Part shown: in pieces, positions 12,416 to 25,000 of the stretch
Layout of the letters: each line of letters starts with the position of its first letter
How positions within the stretch are numbered: position 1 is the stretch's first letter
Assembly: GCF_000247815.1 (NCBI RefSeq)
Contig: NC_021676.1
Coordinates: 3,439,544 to 3,503,543 of the forward strand
Direction of reading: 5' to 3'
Length of the DNA: 64,000 nt
DNA from: Ficedula albicollis
Lineage: Eukaryota; Chordata; Aves; Passeriformes; Muscicapidae
Made by a program: the position numbers and the translations under genes
Notes under the pieces: model-generated
What the model was told of the DNA's origin: nothing
What the model saw: only the letters and a program-made list of their open reading frames with translations
The model's database searches: none

Positions 12416-15400
12416 TTTTCCTACTTTTTGAGGAATTAATTTTCTTTTATTACAAGGATGGTGTATTTTATTGATCTGTTTCTTTCTCTTCAACGCCAGT
12501 ATTATTAGAATAAGAATTCTGCCTATTAATCATAATAATTTACCATGATCTCAAATAATATGTGACATGGAAAAGCCAGAGTTTGGAACTTGCTTCCTCT
12601 GGGCTTTCCATGACAACTTTTATACCAGTTTGACAAAAGTTTGAGTTAAGAGAAGGAGTTCTGAACTGCAGGGTGTCTTTCAGTTCAGCACTGAGTGTGA
12701 AGAGGAGTGCATGTTTTGTACTGGCTTTCACAGCAGAGATGTCAAAATGTCTTAAAATGCACAGTATTTAATTTTCAAGGTTGGTAGTGCACTAACAAGA
12801 GCTTATTAAAAATTCACACTCTGTATTTTATAAAAATATTTTAATTGTACTGAGAAAGATGTTCTCTCATGAATTTTAAGTCACTCTTGCACTCCTTTCT
12901 AACATTGTACATCCTTATTTTAAGAAAGATGATAATTAAACAAGAAAAAATAACTTCTGTTTCTTAATAAGTGTTAATAACGTGTTTCAATGGCATTTTG
13001 GTTATTTTTATTTTTGGAGGAAAATAATTGAACATTTCTGTCCACATTTTGTAGAGTGATGAAGCAGCACAGTCCCCAGCAGATATTCTTGATTCACTGA
13101 AGGAATCAAATACTGAAAAGGAGATTTGCACCCACCTTGGCTGTATGAATAGAAGCAAAAGGCAAGAAATCAGAAATTCATAGGAAGGAACATGAGACAA
13201 TTCCCTCTCCCTGCAGTCTTTCCCTGTGTTTAGTCTCAGTAAATCCTTAATTCTTTGTGTGACTGATGTAGATAAACACCCAGCCTATATGGCAATAAAA
13301 GGAAATCACGCCAGTGATCGCAGAGAGCTCAATTTTGTAGCTGGTCCATGGTTTTTAGTCAATGGAATAGCATAAAATAATTTTATAGGGCATTTTTAAG
13401 CTATATTTCTATAAATAATACCTTAATGGTCCCAGTTCTCATGTAGCACCACCTGGAAGGCCCTTTAGGCTTCATGTAAAATACATGGCCTAGGAGAAAA
13501 ACAACTGAGTGTTCTATGAAGAATAAAACAGAAGAGGTTTAACGAGAAATTCTGCTCTCACAAGGACAAAAAAAATGGACAAAAAATCATTTTCTGTACC
13601 AAAGCTTAATTTTTGTGGGCCAATTTTGATTTTGTGACAAGTCAAAACTGTTCCATCTACGAAACATATTGAGAGACAATAAAATGGCAGGTTAATGTTT
13701 GAGGGAAAATGTCATCCATATAAAACAAAGCGTGCAAATGGGAACTATCACATCTGAGGCTTTAGTAAATCAAATTCATGAAAGGTCATATTGCAGAAAT
13801 TCAGAATACAGATCTTTATCTCGTCAGATCCTCGGCATAAAATTAGGAGTGAATATGAAATCAAAGGTAACACTTTCCTGATATGAGTTATCCGTGCGGG
13901 GTTCACTGAAAAATCCACAATATGGGCAGTTTAGGAGGGAATTTTTTCCCCCAGTTGGGGAGTGGTCCAGAGTGTAATTTCAAAAGTCAAGGCTTGTATC
14001 AACGAGGGTTATTCAAGACTAGTTGAGTTCTTAGTTTGTAAAGTTGTACATGTGAATTCTTCTTTCTGCTTTTAAGACTTGTACTGCATTTTCTAGTAAT
14101 ACAATCTCAACAAATTAAACATTTGGATAAGAGAAATCACTGTACCTTGGCATGAGGTGGAGAAGAGAGACACATGAGTTGGTTCATGGGCACTCCTTTA
14201 AAGCCCAAAGGGAGAAGCCTGAAAATCCAAGACTTCAGAATTTTACTCACATACTGAAGGAATTTCTAAAATTGCCATTGTACTTGTCCTCATATAGAAC
14301 ATTTCTTTCTACAGGAAAGGTTATTTAGTTATTATGTTATTCACTGCCTGCACTTTTTAATCTACAGGAAATTAAAATTAAGAGGAGGAGGAAAAATAAA
14401 GTAAGAATGAAAAAATGAAAGCATTAACCACAAGCTGAAACAATGTAATTAATTCTTTACTTTCTCAATTAGAATAAATCCCGTAATGTAAAATACCAAA
14501 GGCATAATTTTAGCTAATTGTATAGCTGTAGAAAGACTTCACTTCCACATTTTTTCATTGTGAATTGGCAATCATTTCAGAAATAAGTGGCACTTAAGAT
14601 ATGAATAGCTGGAGCTGCCACCACCTCTTTCCCCCTGTCAGTTGTCAGCTGGTCAAACCTTATTCCTGTTTCTCCATTTCCTGCACTTACCCTGCACAGT
14701 GTTCACTGGTGCTCTCCAGTGCACTGTCCAAAAAAACACAAATTATTTCTATTTCTCTATCAAAGCACGGCATTGCAAAGGTGTTGATGGCTTTAGGACT
14801 TTGGAGGGGGCGAAGGAAACGTCCTGAATGTGGGTGGATTTATAAAATGCTGGGGCCTTCAGGCCAGGTCTGTTCATTCCCATCTCCATGAACAGGGTGC
14901 AGAATTTGCTCTATTACACCAGGTAATATTGCTGAGGGGATCACTGTGAATTTGTAGATTTGTCTCCTGCATAGGAGTTACTCCTGCAGAACTTTGGTGG
15001 AGGTAAAAGGCTTTATCTGCTGTGGGTATTTTTTTCCCTTTTCGTAATTAATTTAATTTCCTGTGGCCTGTGAGATTTTGTGTATTCTAGAAGCATGGAA
15101 TTTCAATTTGAAATCTGTACATTAAACAAGACTTTTTCTTCTCTTTTTTTAAAAAATCTTTATTTAAAAAAATATTTATTGAACAAACAAAACAACCTCA
15201 GGAATAATAAGCTGACTGTTAGTGGGAGGAGAGCTTTCTGATACTGGTTTCAGGTTTTTGAAGTAAACCACAATTAAAATACAGTAGAGGAGCAGTTCTG
15301 TAATTGGAAGCTAAATAAAGTGATATGTGAGTGAATCTATTCAGTGTCAATTTTGACAACTGTATTAAAATTCATTGTTAATCCTATTGCTTCTCCCAAA

Positions 15401-15902
15401 CCTGGATCTGTTTATTGCTCAAAACATCCCAGTGCACTGCAGAGAATCTGAGGGAATGGTGGGATTGGTTTTCTTGGAGGTTTTGAGGACCTTTTCAAGC
15501 TCAAAATGATGGTGTATTTTGTTAATTGGTTTAATTATCATTAATCCATTCACATTCTTTCCATACCTTCTTTGTTGGCCATTTATTTCTTGATATAAAA
15601 GCTGAATGAAACAGTGCAAGAAGTAACAGAGTTTTTGGGTGAATTTAAATGATGCTGAATGGACAAGAAAGAGGCAGAATAAGGATCTGGGTTAATTCCT
15701 ACACAGTTCCTATGAGCACAGGTTCAGCACCCACTGCCAAAATTTGTGGTGGCTGAGTGAGGGTACAGTTGGCAATCCCTTACTCTACTACAGATGAGCC
15801 TATTCTATGTGTGTACATGTATTTTTTAATGGATATTCACCTAATAATCAGCTTAAGGGCAAGCAGGTTTGGATGGCAGTGGCATTGGCAAAATAGATCC
15901 AC
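12416..15902. other. Unassigned non-coding sequence
   Basis: AT-rich sequence with no recognised element. Open frames (for example 14601-14891 plus and 12964-13200 minus) lack recognisable motifs. A T/A-rich low-complexity patch lies at about 15140-15190. Confidence 0.55.
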
Positions 15903-15903
15903 C

Positions 15904-16084
15904 AAAATTCCAACAGCTCCAACACATTGCTATGTAAAGGGGAAAGCTGTGGCTGAAACTGGTGCAAAATTCCAACAGCTCCAACACATTGCTATGCAAA
16001 GGGGAAAGATAATGCTGTGGCTGAAACTGGTAACAGCTCCAACACATTGCTATGTAAAGGGGAAAGCTGTGGCTGAAACTGGTG
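15904..16084. repeat. Three-copy tandem repeat, units of about 58-62 bp
   Basis: The motif beginning 'aacagctccaacacattgct' occurs at 15912, 15974 and 16032, each time followed by AAAGGGGAAAG and GCTGTGGCTGAAACTGGT. Copy 2 carries an extra ATAATG that copies 1 and 3 lack, and copy 3 lacks the leading AAAATTCC. Copies 1 and 3 share TATGTAAAGG whereas copy 2 has TATGCAAAGG. The 128-codon plus frame across it is only a consequence of the repeats lacking stops. Confidence 0.93.
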
Positions 16085-16662
16085 TAAAATACTGTCCCAG
16101 GACAGCCCTTCAGACATTTCTCATCTATGTGAAGAGCTGGTGAGACTGAGAAAAGTCTGAAATTTTCATGGACACCTTAAGCTCCTCACGGTGTAAAACC
16201 AGCCTGCACAGCAATGTGCTGCTCCAGGTTTATCTGCAGCATCCCAGCAAGGACTCAGGGCAGGCTGAGTTTCCCAGCTCCTTATTAAAGAGCTCAGAAT
16301 TACATTTGGAATGTATTCTATGTAATTATCCTACTCATATTGCATCAGGATGCATAATCACAGAAACCACAGAGAAATGCAAAACATGCATTTTTTTGTA
16401 CCACCTGAAGCTGTCTGGAGTTGCAGAAAAGCTGCTTAAAATGAAATAGTTGTATTTTTAAACTTATAAAGAACTAGAGCTGTGATTTCCCTAGACACCC
16501 ATAAACTACACAGATTTCCATTACTTTTTTTTTTAACCTTCCTTTGGGCCTTTTGTACTATTCCACTTTCAGTTTGTTGATGCTCAGCTCCTTTAAAAGG
16601 CTATATCCGAATAAATACAAGTTAATAAAGGACAGAGGGTGCAATGGGACTTGCTGGGTCAT
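16085..16662. other. Unassigned non-coding sequence
   Basis: No repeat, exon or RNA gene recognised. A 93-codon plus frame (16168-16449) shows no domain and no exon-like splice context. Confidence 0.5.
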
Positions 16663-17316
16663 AGAACTCACTTCCCTGCAATTGAGGCAGCCAGATCACA
16701 GAAATACATTCATAAATTGTGCTTGTTTTCAAGTATTTGGCTGTTATTTTTGCCACTGCTACTTGTGTTATGAAGCTGTTAATGTTCTTATGATCTTTAC
16801 TGCTTGGAACTGTTCAGCAATTTCCATTAAGAGCCAGCCAGTCTCTGTACATGAGTCTTTCTTTTTCCATTTAGTTGAAGTTAAGCTAAAAGTCAACACA
16901 TTAAGTTTCCATCATTTTTGGAGGGGTGGAAGAAGATGCACTTTTTTTTCCATTTAGTTGAAGTTAAGCTAAAAGTCAACACATTAAGTTTCCATCATTT
17001 TTGGACGGGTGGAAGAAGATGCACTTCTTTAGAACTCACTTCCCTGCAATTGAGGCAGCCAGATCACAGAAATACATTCATAAATTGTGCTTGTTTTCAA
17101 GTATTTGGCTGTTATTTTTGCCACTGCTACTTGTGTTATGAAGCTGTTAATGTTCTTATGATCTTTACTGCTTGGAACTGTTCAGCAATTTCCATTAAGA
17201 GCCAGCCAGTCTCTGTACATGAGTCTTTCTTTTTCCATTTAGTTGAAGTTAAGCTAAAAGTCAACACATTAAGTTTCCATCATTTTTGGAGGGGTGGAAG
17301 AAGATGCACTTTTTTT
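16663..17316. repeat. Nested tandem duplication: 368-bp unit containing an 83-bp unit
   Basis: A segment starting 'agaactcacttccctgca' at 16663 recurs at 17031 (offset 368). Inside it, a segment containing 'ttccatttagttgaagttaa' occurs at 16865, again at 16948 (offset 83) and once more at 17233 (offset 368 from the first). The order is long unit, an extra copy of its last 83 bp, then long unit again. Copies are nearly identical; one difference is GGAGGGG versus GGACGGG in the middle short copy. The 137- and 138-codon plus frames here share residues only because the DNA is duplicated. Confidence 0.95.
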
Positions 17317-19834
17317 AAAAAAAAAATTGATTAAGATACAAAACCACATGTACCTATCTGCTGTGATTAAAAATAATATCTTTTAGAGGCTGTAATCATG
17401 AGGTCAGACCAGTTCTTTTCCAAAAGGGTTTTAGTATTCATTGTACTGGATAATTCTTAGGATTGCCTCTGTGAGGTCCAGTAAATTTCCCAGGATGTAG
17501 TGGGAAAGTTACCACAGGAAAACATGGTTGGGTTGGACCCAAGAAATCTGCTAAAGCTCATCTTGCTTTATAGAGCATGAATTAATACAAATCATATGAT
17601 AGAAAGGGGAGCTCAAGGCAAAAAGGGAAAAATGGAACAACCATATTCCCAAATAAAGTTGTGCTGGTTTAAGAGTTATGTCTCTGGAAGAATTTCCATT
17701 TTTTCCCCTCAGTTCTCCCATGCACGTCCCTACATGGCTGAGGAAAGAGGCACTGGCTTTGTCACAACTTTGTGACAGCCAAATCCCACCACAGCAGAGT
17801 TTTGGTTCTGCCCATGAGTTTTGGAGCAATCCCTCTTCATCCCATGGGTCACTCATTCAAGGTTCTGTAAATTAAAAATATAAATTCAGAATTTACTCAG
17901 TTGTTGCCCTTGACTGAGTTAAGCTGCTTTGGTTTAACCAGAAACTCCTTTTCTTTCCAGGCTGTATCTTTCAAATCCCTTTTTGTGTCACATAAGTGAC
18001 TTATAAGACATACACTAATTTATTCAGTGTCAAAAGTACGTTTGGGTGCAACATGGGTGATTTCAACTTCCCCTTTTAGCCCATAGAAGAAAATAATACC
18101 CTTAAATAGTAGCAGAATAGGAATATAATGTGCAAACAGATGAGTTTCATTCTAGCTAGAAAGTTTAGCAGTGTGTTTTCCTTACCTGTTGTACAGCTCT
18201 AATAATTGCAATGAGGAAAAGAGGAACGTTCCTGTGAAAAACACTTTCAGGATTGTAAACCTTCAGGGATTCAATATTTCCACCTCAAAACTCTGTTCCT
18301 CCAAAGACATTCACTTTCTAAAGAGTTTGCAGTATAAAAGAGTTACCATTCTGAACCTTGAAAAACTTGTAAGAATTTCTGATGAAAGCATGTTAAACCA
18401 TTTGATGTAGATAAATAACACACATGCATATTCATGTTTAAAGTTGTTTCAAAAGTTTGATAAGACAACACTGAAAACTAATAATTAATTCAAGCTGAGA
18501 TTAATTTGTCAAGAGAAAAGTAAACTTCAAGATGAAGTAAATATAGTAACATAATAATATTAAAAATCAAGTTTACTGGGGAGGAGGGTTAATGGCATAA
18601 ATTTGAATGACTGGCTCCCATTTATTCTATTGTGATAAAATCAGTAAAATCGTGTATGAGAATGGCATGGAAGAGATATTTTCTTTTGCAAAAAAAGGTT
18701 CCTAAATTCCTTCTAATAGGTTTTACCCACCAATGGAATGACACCAGAGGGCAATTCCAAAGGTGTCTCCATCATGAAGGGTTCATTTAAGTAGGAATAT
18801 TATCAATAATATCATTTTTTGTACAATGCTGCTGTCATTTACTTCCAAGCAGTCTTAGACTGAGTCTTTCACAGCTCATTGCAAAAATCTGCTCTCTGTT
18901 GCCAACCTTTTTATAAGGAAAAGGTGCAAGATGATTTTGACAAAGATTCCTGTATTGATTGGATTGATTCCAATGTGCATCGTGTGTCTTGTGTAAAAGG
19001 GAACTTAGAAAAGTAAGACTCACCCAACTCTGTGAGTGTACTTATGTAATTATGGGCTATAGTGCCAAAGATTATTTTTTCTTCTTTTGGCATTTCTTCA
19101 GGTTAGTGTCTGAACAGTAAAATTTCTGAAGTAGAATTTACCCTGAAAAAAATAACCTGTCAAGAGCTGTTCTGTGCACAATTTTCTCTCTTGCAATTCT
19201 TTAGTTCTTTTAGAGAAGGAAAATAATGTTGTCTGTAAGTATTTGGGAAAGGAAAAGGATGTGAATTAATTCAGTCCACCAAGATTTAATTTTATCATTT
19301 TCTGCCTTTTTCAGTTAGCCATTTGTTGGACAATCAAAATTACTCTGGTATTTAGCACATAGACTTCTTTTCTCCTTATCATGGCTAAATTAAATTATTC
19401 TTTCTGCAGCTCAGATTTACTGTTGTTTTCATTAGATATGTGAATTTTAACCAGCTGAGTTATGGAATTTTAACAGACTCTTCCTGAGTGTTTAGAAACA
19501 AACTCTAGTCATACATTTCAAGGGAAAAATACCATAATATTTTCATTGCTCTTCTGTGTGTGTCTGGAGCATCCTTTGCCTTTTGGGGTTTTTTTATCCT
19601 GGAGGGAAAACTTTAGTGCCCATTGACCCTGCCAGGATGGAGATTTTGCTGTGATTTTTTGTGCCTCACACACAGATTTAGGGAGATCTGAAGCCATGAG
19701 CAAAGAAATGAGTCTGGGAATTCCCTTCCAGTGCTCCTAAAAGGCATTTATCTCCTAAAGGAATCCCAGCTGAGGCGTTTGGTCCTTGAGGAAGTCAGAT
19801 TTTGCCTTGAAGGTTTCCTCTTGTTGCCAACCTG
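17317..19834. other. Unassigned non-coding sequence
   Basis: AT-rich single-copy-looking sequence with no recognised mobile element. The largest open frame is 101 codons on minus (17551-17856), opposed by another frame on plus, with no motif. Confidence 0.55.
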
Positions 19835-19937
19835 TGGGGAAAGGAAAGGGAAAGGGAAAGGAGAAAGGGGAAAGGGGAAAAAGGGAAGGAAAGGAAAGGA
19901 AAGGAAAGGAAAGGAAAAGGGGAAAAAGGAAAAAGCT
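19835..19937. repeat. (GGAAA)n purine microsatellite
   Basis: About 100 bases composed solely of A and G, mostly GGAAA units with GGGAAA and GGGGAAA variants. The perfect GGAAA block lies in the second half (about 19886-19915). The Lys/Gly-rich open frames through it are artefacts of the repeat. Confidence 0.93.
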
Positions 19938-21467
19938 TCAACTGAACCTCAGTTATAGAGCTGTCTTTCCCAAAGTTCCTATCAAGGATCCCTTCTTCTT
20001 TTTTCTTGCATCTTTTGTCATTTTAATGCCAAAAACATCATAAAACATTGGTCATCTCTAGCTTCAGCCCACATATTTTTTCTAAGACACTGAAAATAAT
20101 TTCTGTGAAATATTAATGATTTGATACAAAAATAATTAAATAGATGCAAAAGAATGCTCATCTCAGTTTTATAATTGATGCTTTTTAAATCATCATATTC
20201 CATATTTTACATTCTACATTATTCTACAGTTTTCATCTCCTCAATCACTGATGAAGCGAGAAAATATCCCAGATTCTTGAGATAATGCTTAATGGGAAGT
20301 TGTGCATACAAACTAAATTCCAGCAGGAAAATCCAGTGCTTTCAGTACTTAATTTTTTTGTCTATATTTTCTATTCCTGTTAAGGATTAGTATATTTGTA
20401 ACACGGATTCTAGCTCTTCATTTTTGTGATGAATGATATTGATTTTAAATAGAACTCATTGATTTACAGACTCTGAGTCACTATAAAGATACTCTTGAGT
20501 TCTGTTCCCTATTTTAAACAAACACGTCAATCACCCTGCTGTGCCACTTTTTCCATTCTTAAAGGTTCAAAAATTCAAATTATCATCTAATTTGTAACCA
20601 TAAAAAGCATTTTACTGTTTCACTTACCTGCCCTAGGAAAGATTATCCCAATATTGGATTATGTGACCTTTAGATTCTATCAGAAATAGTGAAGTGGATC
20701 ATTATTAAATCAGGCTTTAGTCTTGAAATCCAGTTTTACTGTGGATTGAACGTGGTGCTGTTACTGATTTAACAATGTAAATCTTAAAAAGAATCTGCAT
20801 TTAACAGAGTAAATAAAATATTGACAGGAAGATACAATCCCATTTTCTATCCATTTGCCTGGAAATTTGATTGAAGAAAATGCTATTCTAAATTAGATGC
20901 GAAACTAAGAGAGCTTTTACAATTCAAATGCCAAATATATTTTTGAAAGCAAGGCTGTGCTTAAAGACAGACATATGTTGAGCTGGAATGTTTTCCATGT
21001 ATCTCTTCCTCCTAAATTCCAACAGCCCATTTCTTTTCACACATTTCTAGTGTGACCACACTTCTATTAACAGTGCAAGTGACCCCCGTGCAAGAACTCC
21101 CTGAGCACCCACATCCATCCAAATCAAACCCACAAATACTGCTCCCATATTGAGTCCAGCTGTTTCCAGCGGTGCTGAAAGTCCTCAGTGGCTAATTACT
21201 GTGTGGAGAGCTGGCTCTTGACTTCTTGAGGTGACAGCAGAAAAGATTGCAAAGCTTGAAAGAATAAACTAATATAGCCAGGGATGTTTTTGTAGAACAT
21301 AGTCATGGCCTTAAGTCAGTCATACAGCACAGGGTGTTGTGGTCTAATAAAATGATATTCAATAGCCAAAGTGCATTTGAAGCTAATTTGGAAACTATAA
21401 GCCTTGTTACATTTATAGAAAAGACAGAAGCCAAACTGCAGTAATTTAGGTAAAGTACCTTGATACT
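19938..21467. other. Unassigned non-coding sequence
   Basis: Very AT-rich, no recognised element and no open frame longer than about 60 codons of interest. Confidence 0.6.
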
Positions 21468-21890
21468 GAATGAGCTCAGTGGCACTGCAGCACTTTTCTA
21501 TGAGAGGTGGAACAATTATGAATGAAAGCAGGCTGGAAATTTCAAAGCCATCTTTATCTTTTTTGCTTTTTGGTTTCCCTGTTCATGTTTTGTTCAACTC
21601 TACCATGGTGCTTGTCATCTCTCCTGTCTGTGAAGGAGCTCAGGGTTTGAATGAGCTCAGTGGCACTGCAGCACATTTCCATGAGAGGTGGAACAGTTAT
21701 GAATGAATGAATGAGCTCAGTGGCACTGCAGCACATTTCTATGAGAGGTGGAACAATTATGAATGAAGGCAGGCTGGAAATTTCAAAGCCATCTTTATCT
21801 TTTTTGCTTTTTGGTTTCCCTGTTCATGTTTTGTTCAACTCTACCATGGTGCTTGTCATCTCTCCTGTCTGTGAAGGAGCTCAGGGTTGG
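21468..21890. repeat. Complex tandem duplication (offsets 181, 60 and 241 bp)
   Basis: The motif 'tgagctcagtggcactgcag' begins at 21471, 21652 and 21712. Copies 1 and 3 are full-length and run through 'ctaccatggtgcttgtcatc' to 'gaaggagctcaggg'. Copy 2 is only about 60 bp and is followed directly by copy 3. Differences are few (ACTTTTC versus ACATTTC, CAATTATG versus CAGTTATG). Duplicated open frames on both strands follow from this and are not genes. Confidence 0.95.
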
Positions 21891-21892
21891 AT

Positions 21893-21937
21893 TGTACCCT
21901 GCTTTTTTTTTTTTTTTTTTTATTTTACTGCAAAAAT

Positions 21938-21973
<36 letters not shown>

Positions 21974-22016
21974 TGCTTTTTTTTTTTTTTTTTGTATTTT
22001 ACTGCAAAAATTCCCT
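21893..22016. repeat. Poly-C run (35 C) between two copies of a T-tract flank
   Basis: CCTGC followed by 19 T and ATTTTACTGCAAAAATT leads into 35 C (21939-21973). The right side then repeats CTGC, 17 T, G, and TATTTTACTGCAAAAATTCC before unique sequence resumes. The same roughly 45-bp flank is therefore present on both sides of the C run. This is the clearest of the three poly-C structures and looks like two contig ends joined through a false C run. Confidence 0.92.
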
Positions 22017-25000
22017 GAGTTTGAAGAGATGTAGTATGTAACCAAGATGAGGCTTGGCACTGTTATTAGGAGAGAAATCATTTCCAGATCCAAGTTTTTC
22101 TGGAAAGGCAGTGACAAGGAAAGTGCTGGGATCACTGCAGTGTTCTGGGATGGTAGGGTGTGCTCTGGGATACAGGACGTGATCTGAGATTCATTTAGTG
22201 AATGCTAACATTTAATCAAGAAAAAAAAATTATGGTGTACTTTTACTTCAAAAAATGTGTTGTCTTTACTCAAACTATCCACCTTATTTCAGCAGAAATT
22301 CTGTTGTCTGTGACATTTCAGCCACAGCTTTTCTCAGTGAAAGCCCCACCAGTGCTGCTCTGCACGAGTTTAATTCAAGTTTCCCAGTTTGATTAGTTCA
22401 TGGATGTCTACATGCAGTAGTGGGGCTGAGCTCAGCTGTGCTGCCTGTGGCAGAATCTGTCCCTGAGAATTAATGTTTTCCATGCAATTTCCCCCACTTT
22501 GGAAGGGAAAACAAAAATGTGCTGTGCATGTAATGTAGGAAAAAGGCTCTCACCTGGTGTAGTAATGCTGAGGACTTGAGTGACTGCACAGGGGAAGTGA
22601 AATTCACCTCTTGCAGAACAACTTTCAGGAAGTATTGATGTGGTTGTAGAATTTCTAAGGAAGCTCATTTTTTCTGAATATTTCTTGACATTTCTCTCAT
22701 TCCCAACTCTGTATTTTTAAAATATTGGTAATATTTTGATGGTGTGTTGCACATGTTTATCTTCTGATAAGAGTAGAAAATTTTTCCTTTAAAAAAAAGT
22801 CCATATGTTTCAAAATTTTTTTATGTATCAAAATATCAATATCATTCTTATATTTTTAATAACTTTCCTTTATTATATATTTCATGGTGAAGTTTCTAAG
22901 TTACCTGTAAACATCACTGTGTTTCCTCTCTTTCCTTCTCTTCTCCCATCTTCAAATTAGGTAGTAAATTTTTAATTAAACTTGCCTTGACATTTTAAGG
23001 ACACTGAATATCTTTGTCATTTACACAACAGATAACAAAGTAATCCAATTTTCTGGCCTCCCACAAATTATCCCTTCAAAGAATACAGCTCCTGCTTCCC
23101 GTGTTTAAAATAAGCATTACCCTTAGCCTGGTAACCACTGTCAATTACTAATCTTTTATTATTGGCTCCAGGGAAGATTAAAGGAAAAGCTGAAACATAG
23201 TTGACAGTTTGGTTATCACATCTGGAGTAAATGAAAAGCATGGCCTGAATCCATCAGGGGAGATTAGGAAAATGTGAGAAAATTACTGATGTCCTTTTGC
23301 ACGTGGAAATTCAAACTCATTCAGAAATTGAGGTCTCTAACTTGTGGCAGATCTCTTCCATCGCTGCTCCCAGGGAGGGGTGATGCAGTGGATGGCAGAG
23401 ATAAAGAGGAAACGTGTTCTCCTGGTGGAACACACACAGCAGGGCTGGCAGGCAGCACACAGACCATCCCAGCTCCCACCACACCTGGCAGCAGGAATGC
23501 TTTGGAGCAACGCTTTTTCTCTGTCCTTAACAAAACTATTTAATTAAATATTAATTCTTAGCAGTAAGAGGACAACCTAAACCATTTCCTTATAGAATCT
23601 TGATAAAAGTGACCAGCTCTCTACAAAGATTTAGTAGAATTGCAAAGCTTACTTTTAATAGGTGGAATAAAATTATTGTCTCAGAATATGCTGAGCTCAA
23701 ATTGACTTCCTAGAAGCCAAATGGTATTTTTTTTTTCAGATTATGGCATAAATGCTGTCTGAATCTGTGCCTGCATATCCTCTAAAGTGATGGGCACTAC
23801 TCCTGACCTGAACTTGGCTGCAGCTGCAGCACTGGAATAATCCTGTGAGAGCAATTGTTGCTCTGCAGAGTGGATAACATCTGCTCAGGTGCAACAGTGA
23901 ATGGAAAGCTAAATGCTTTCTTCTGGACTTCAGATTGTCTTATCAAATGGATCTTTGTCTCTTTAATGGATTCAACTGAAGTTTATCTCCTGCAATCTGT
24001 GTCTAAACCCCCACACTGCTATTGAATGAGCAAAGCACTTTCAGTGGATGTTCTGGGTGAGGTGGGCACAACACAAGGAACACAGATAAATTCAGAAAGA
24101 AGAAGAAATTAGCATGTAGAATTTATTGGAAGTAGAACAGAAAAGTTTTATTTCAAATCTGGTGTGCTTTAGGTAATAATCTTAGGCAATCTCCCTATTT
24201 AATATATTTTAAGAGTTTAAATGTCATTATTTTAGTCATGCTTGCACAGGGACACAGCAGCTCAGTGGTGAGTCTCAGTCTGAGCTTTGGAGCTGACTTG
24301 GAAGGAAAACTGAATGGGAGAACCTTTGATCTTGGCAGATTCAGAGTGCAGAAACTCTCCAAATGGGTTTAGTCCCTTAGGAAAGCTTACCTTGCTGACT
24401 CTTTTCCAAGAACTTGAAGGAGCTCTGAGATGGTAATAAGACCTGGATTACCTCTGTCAGAGATAAATGCAGCTCAGACACCCTGCACAACCTCGGGTCA
24501 GAGGTTACTTTAACAGGCCTTAACATCAGAAGTCACTGTAATCTTAGCAGTTTCCAAATTCCATGCATTCATCAAAAATCAAAGAAAGCTCTAGTACAGT
24601 TATGGGTGGTGCTTAGGATTTTAGTAAATGCTGATTCTTTCACTGGAGATGGGGTTTTATTTTATTTTATTTTTTTAAAGCATGCAATTCAGGTTTCTGA
24701 AATATTTCAGAAACATCTTCATCTCCTGGGGACGTAATAAACCTTTAAACCAGCATTCTGCTGTCCTTGAAGTTTTCCAGTAGACTGAATTTCAGAGAAA
24801 ACTAAAACTGCAAAACTTGTCTTTATTACCTGGAGGTCTCAGGAGGTCCTCATGCAGGAATACTCACTGATGTTTCCATCTTCTTGATCCTGGCCCTAAC
24901 ATAGAGATGACAGATACAAGACTTTAAAAGAAGTCATAGTGGTGAGCAGAAATTGATTAACTCTGATATTAAGAATTCCTTATTCCTTTGAGGAAACCTG

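Noticed and set aside
16544..17334. 137- and 138-codon open frames with shared residues
   Set aside because: Shared residues come from a 368-bp DNA duplication. There is no motif, and the frames include repeat-junction artefacts.
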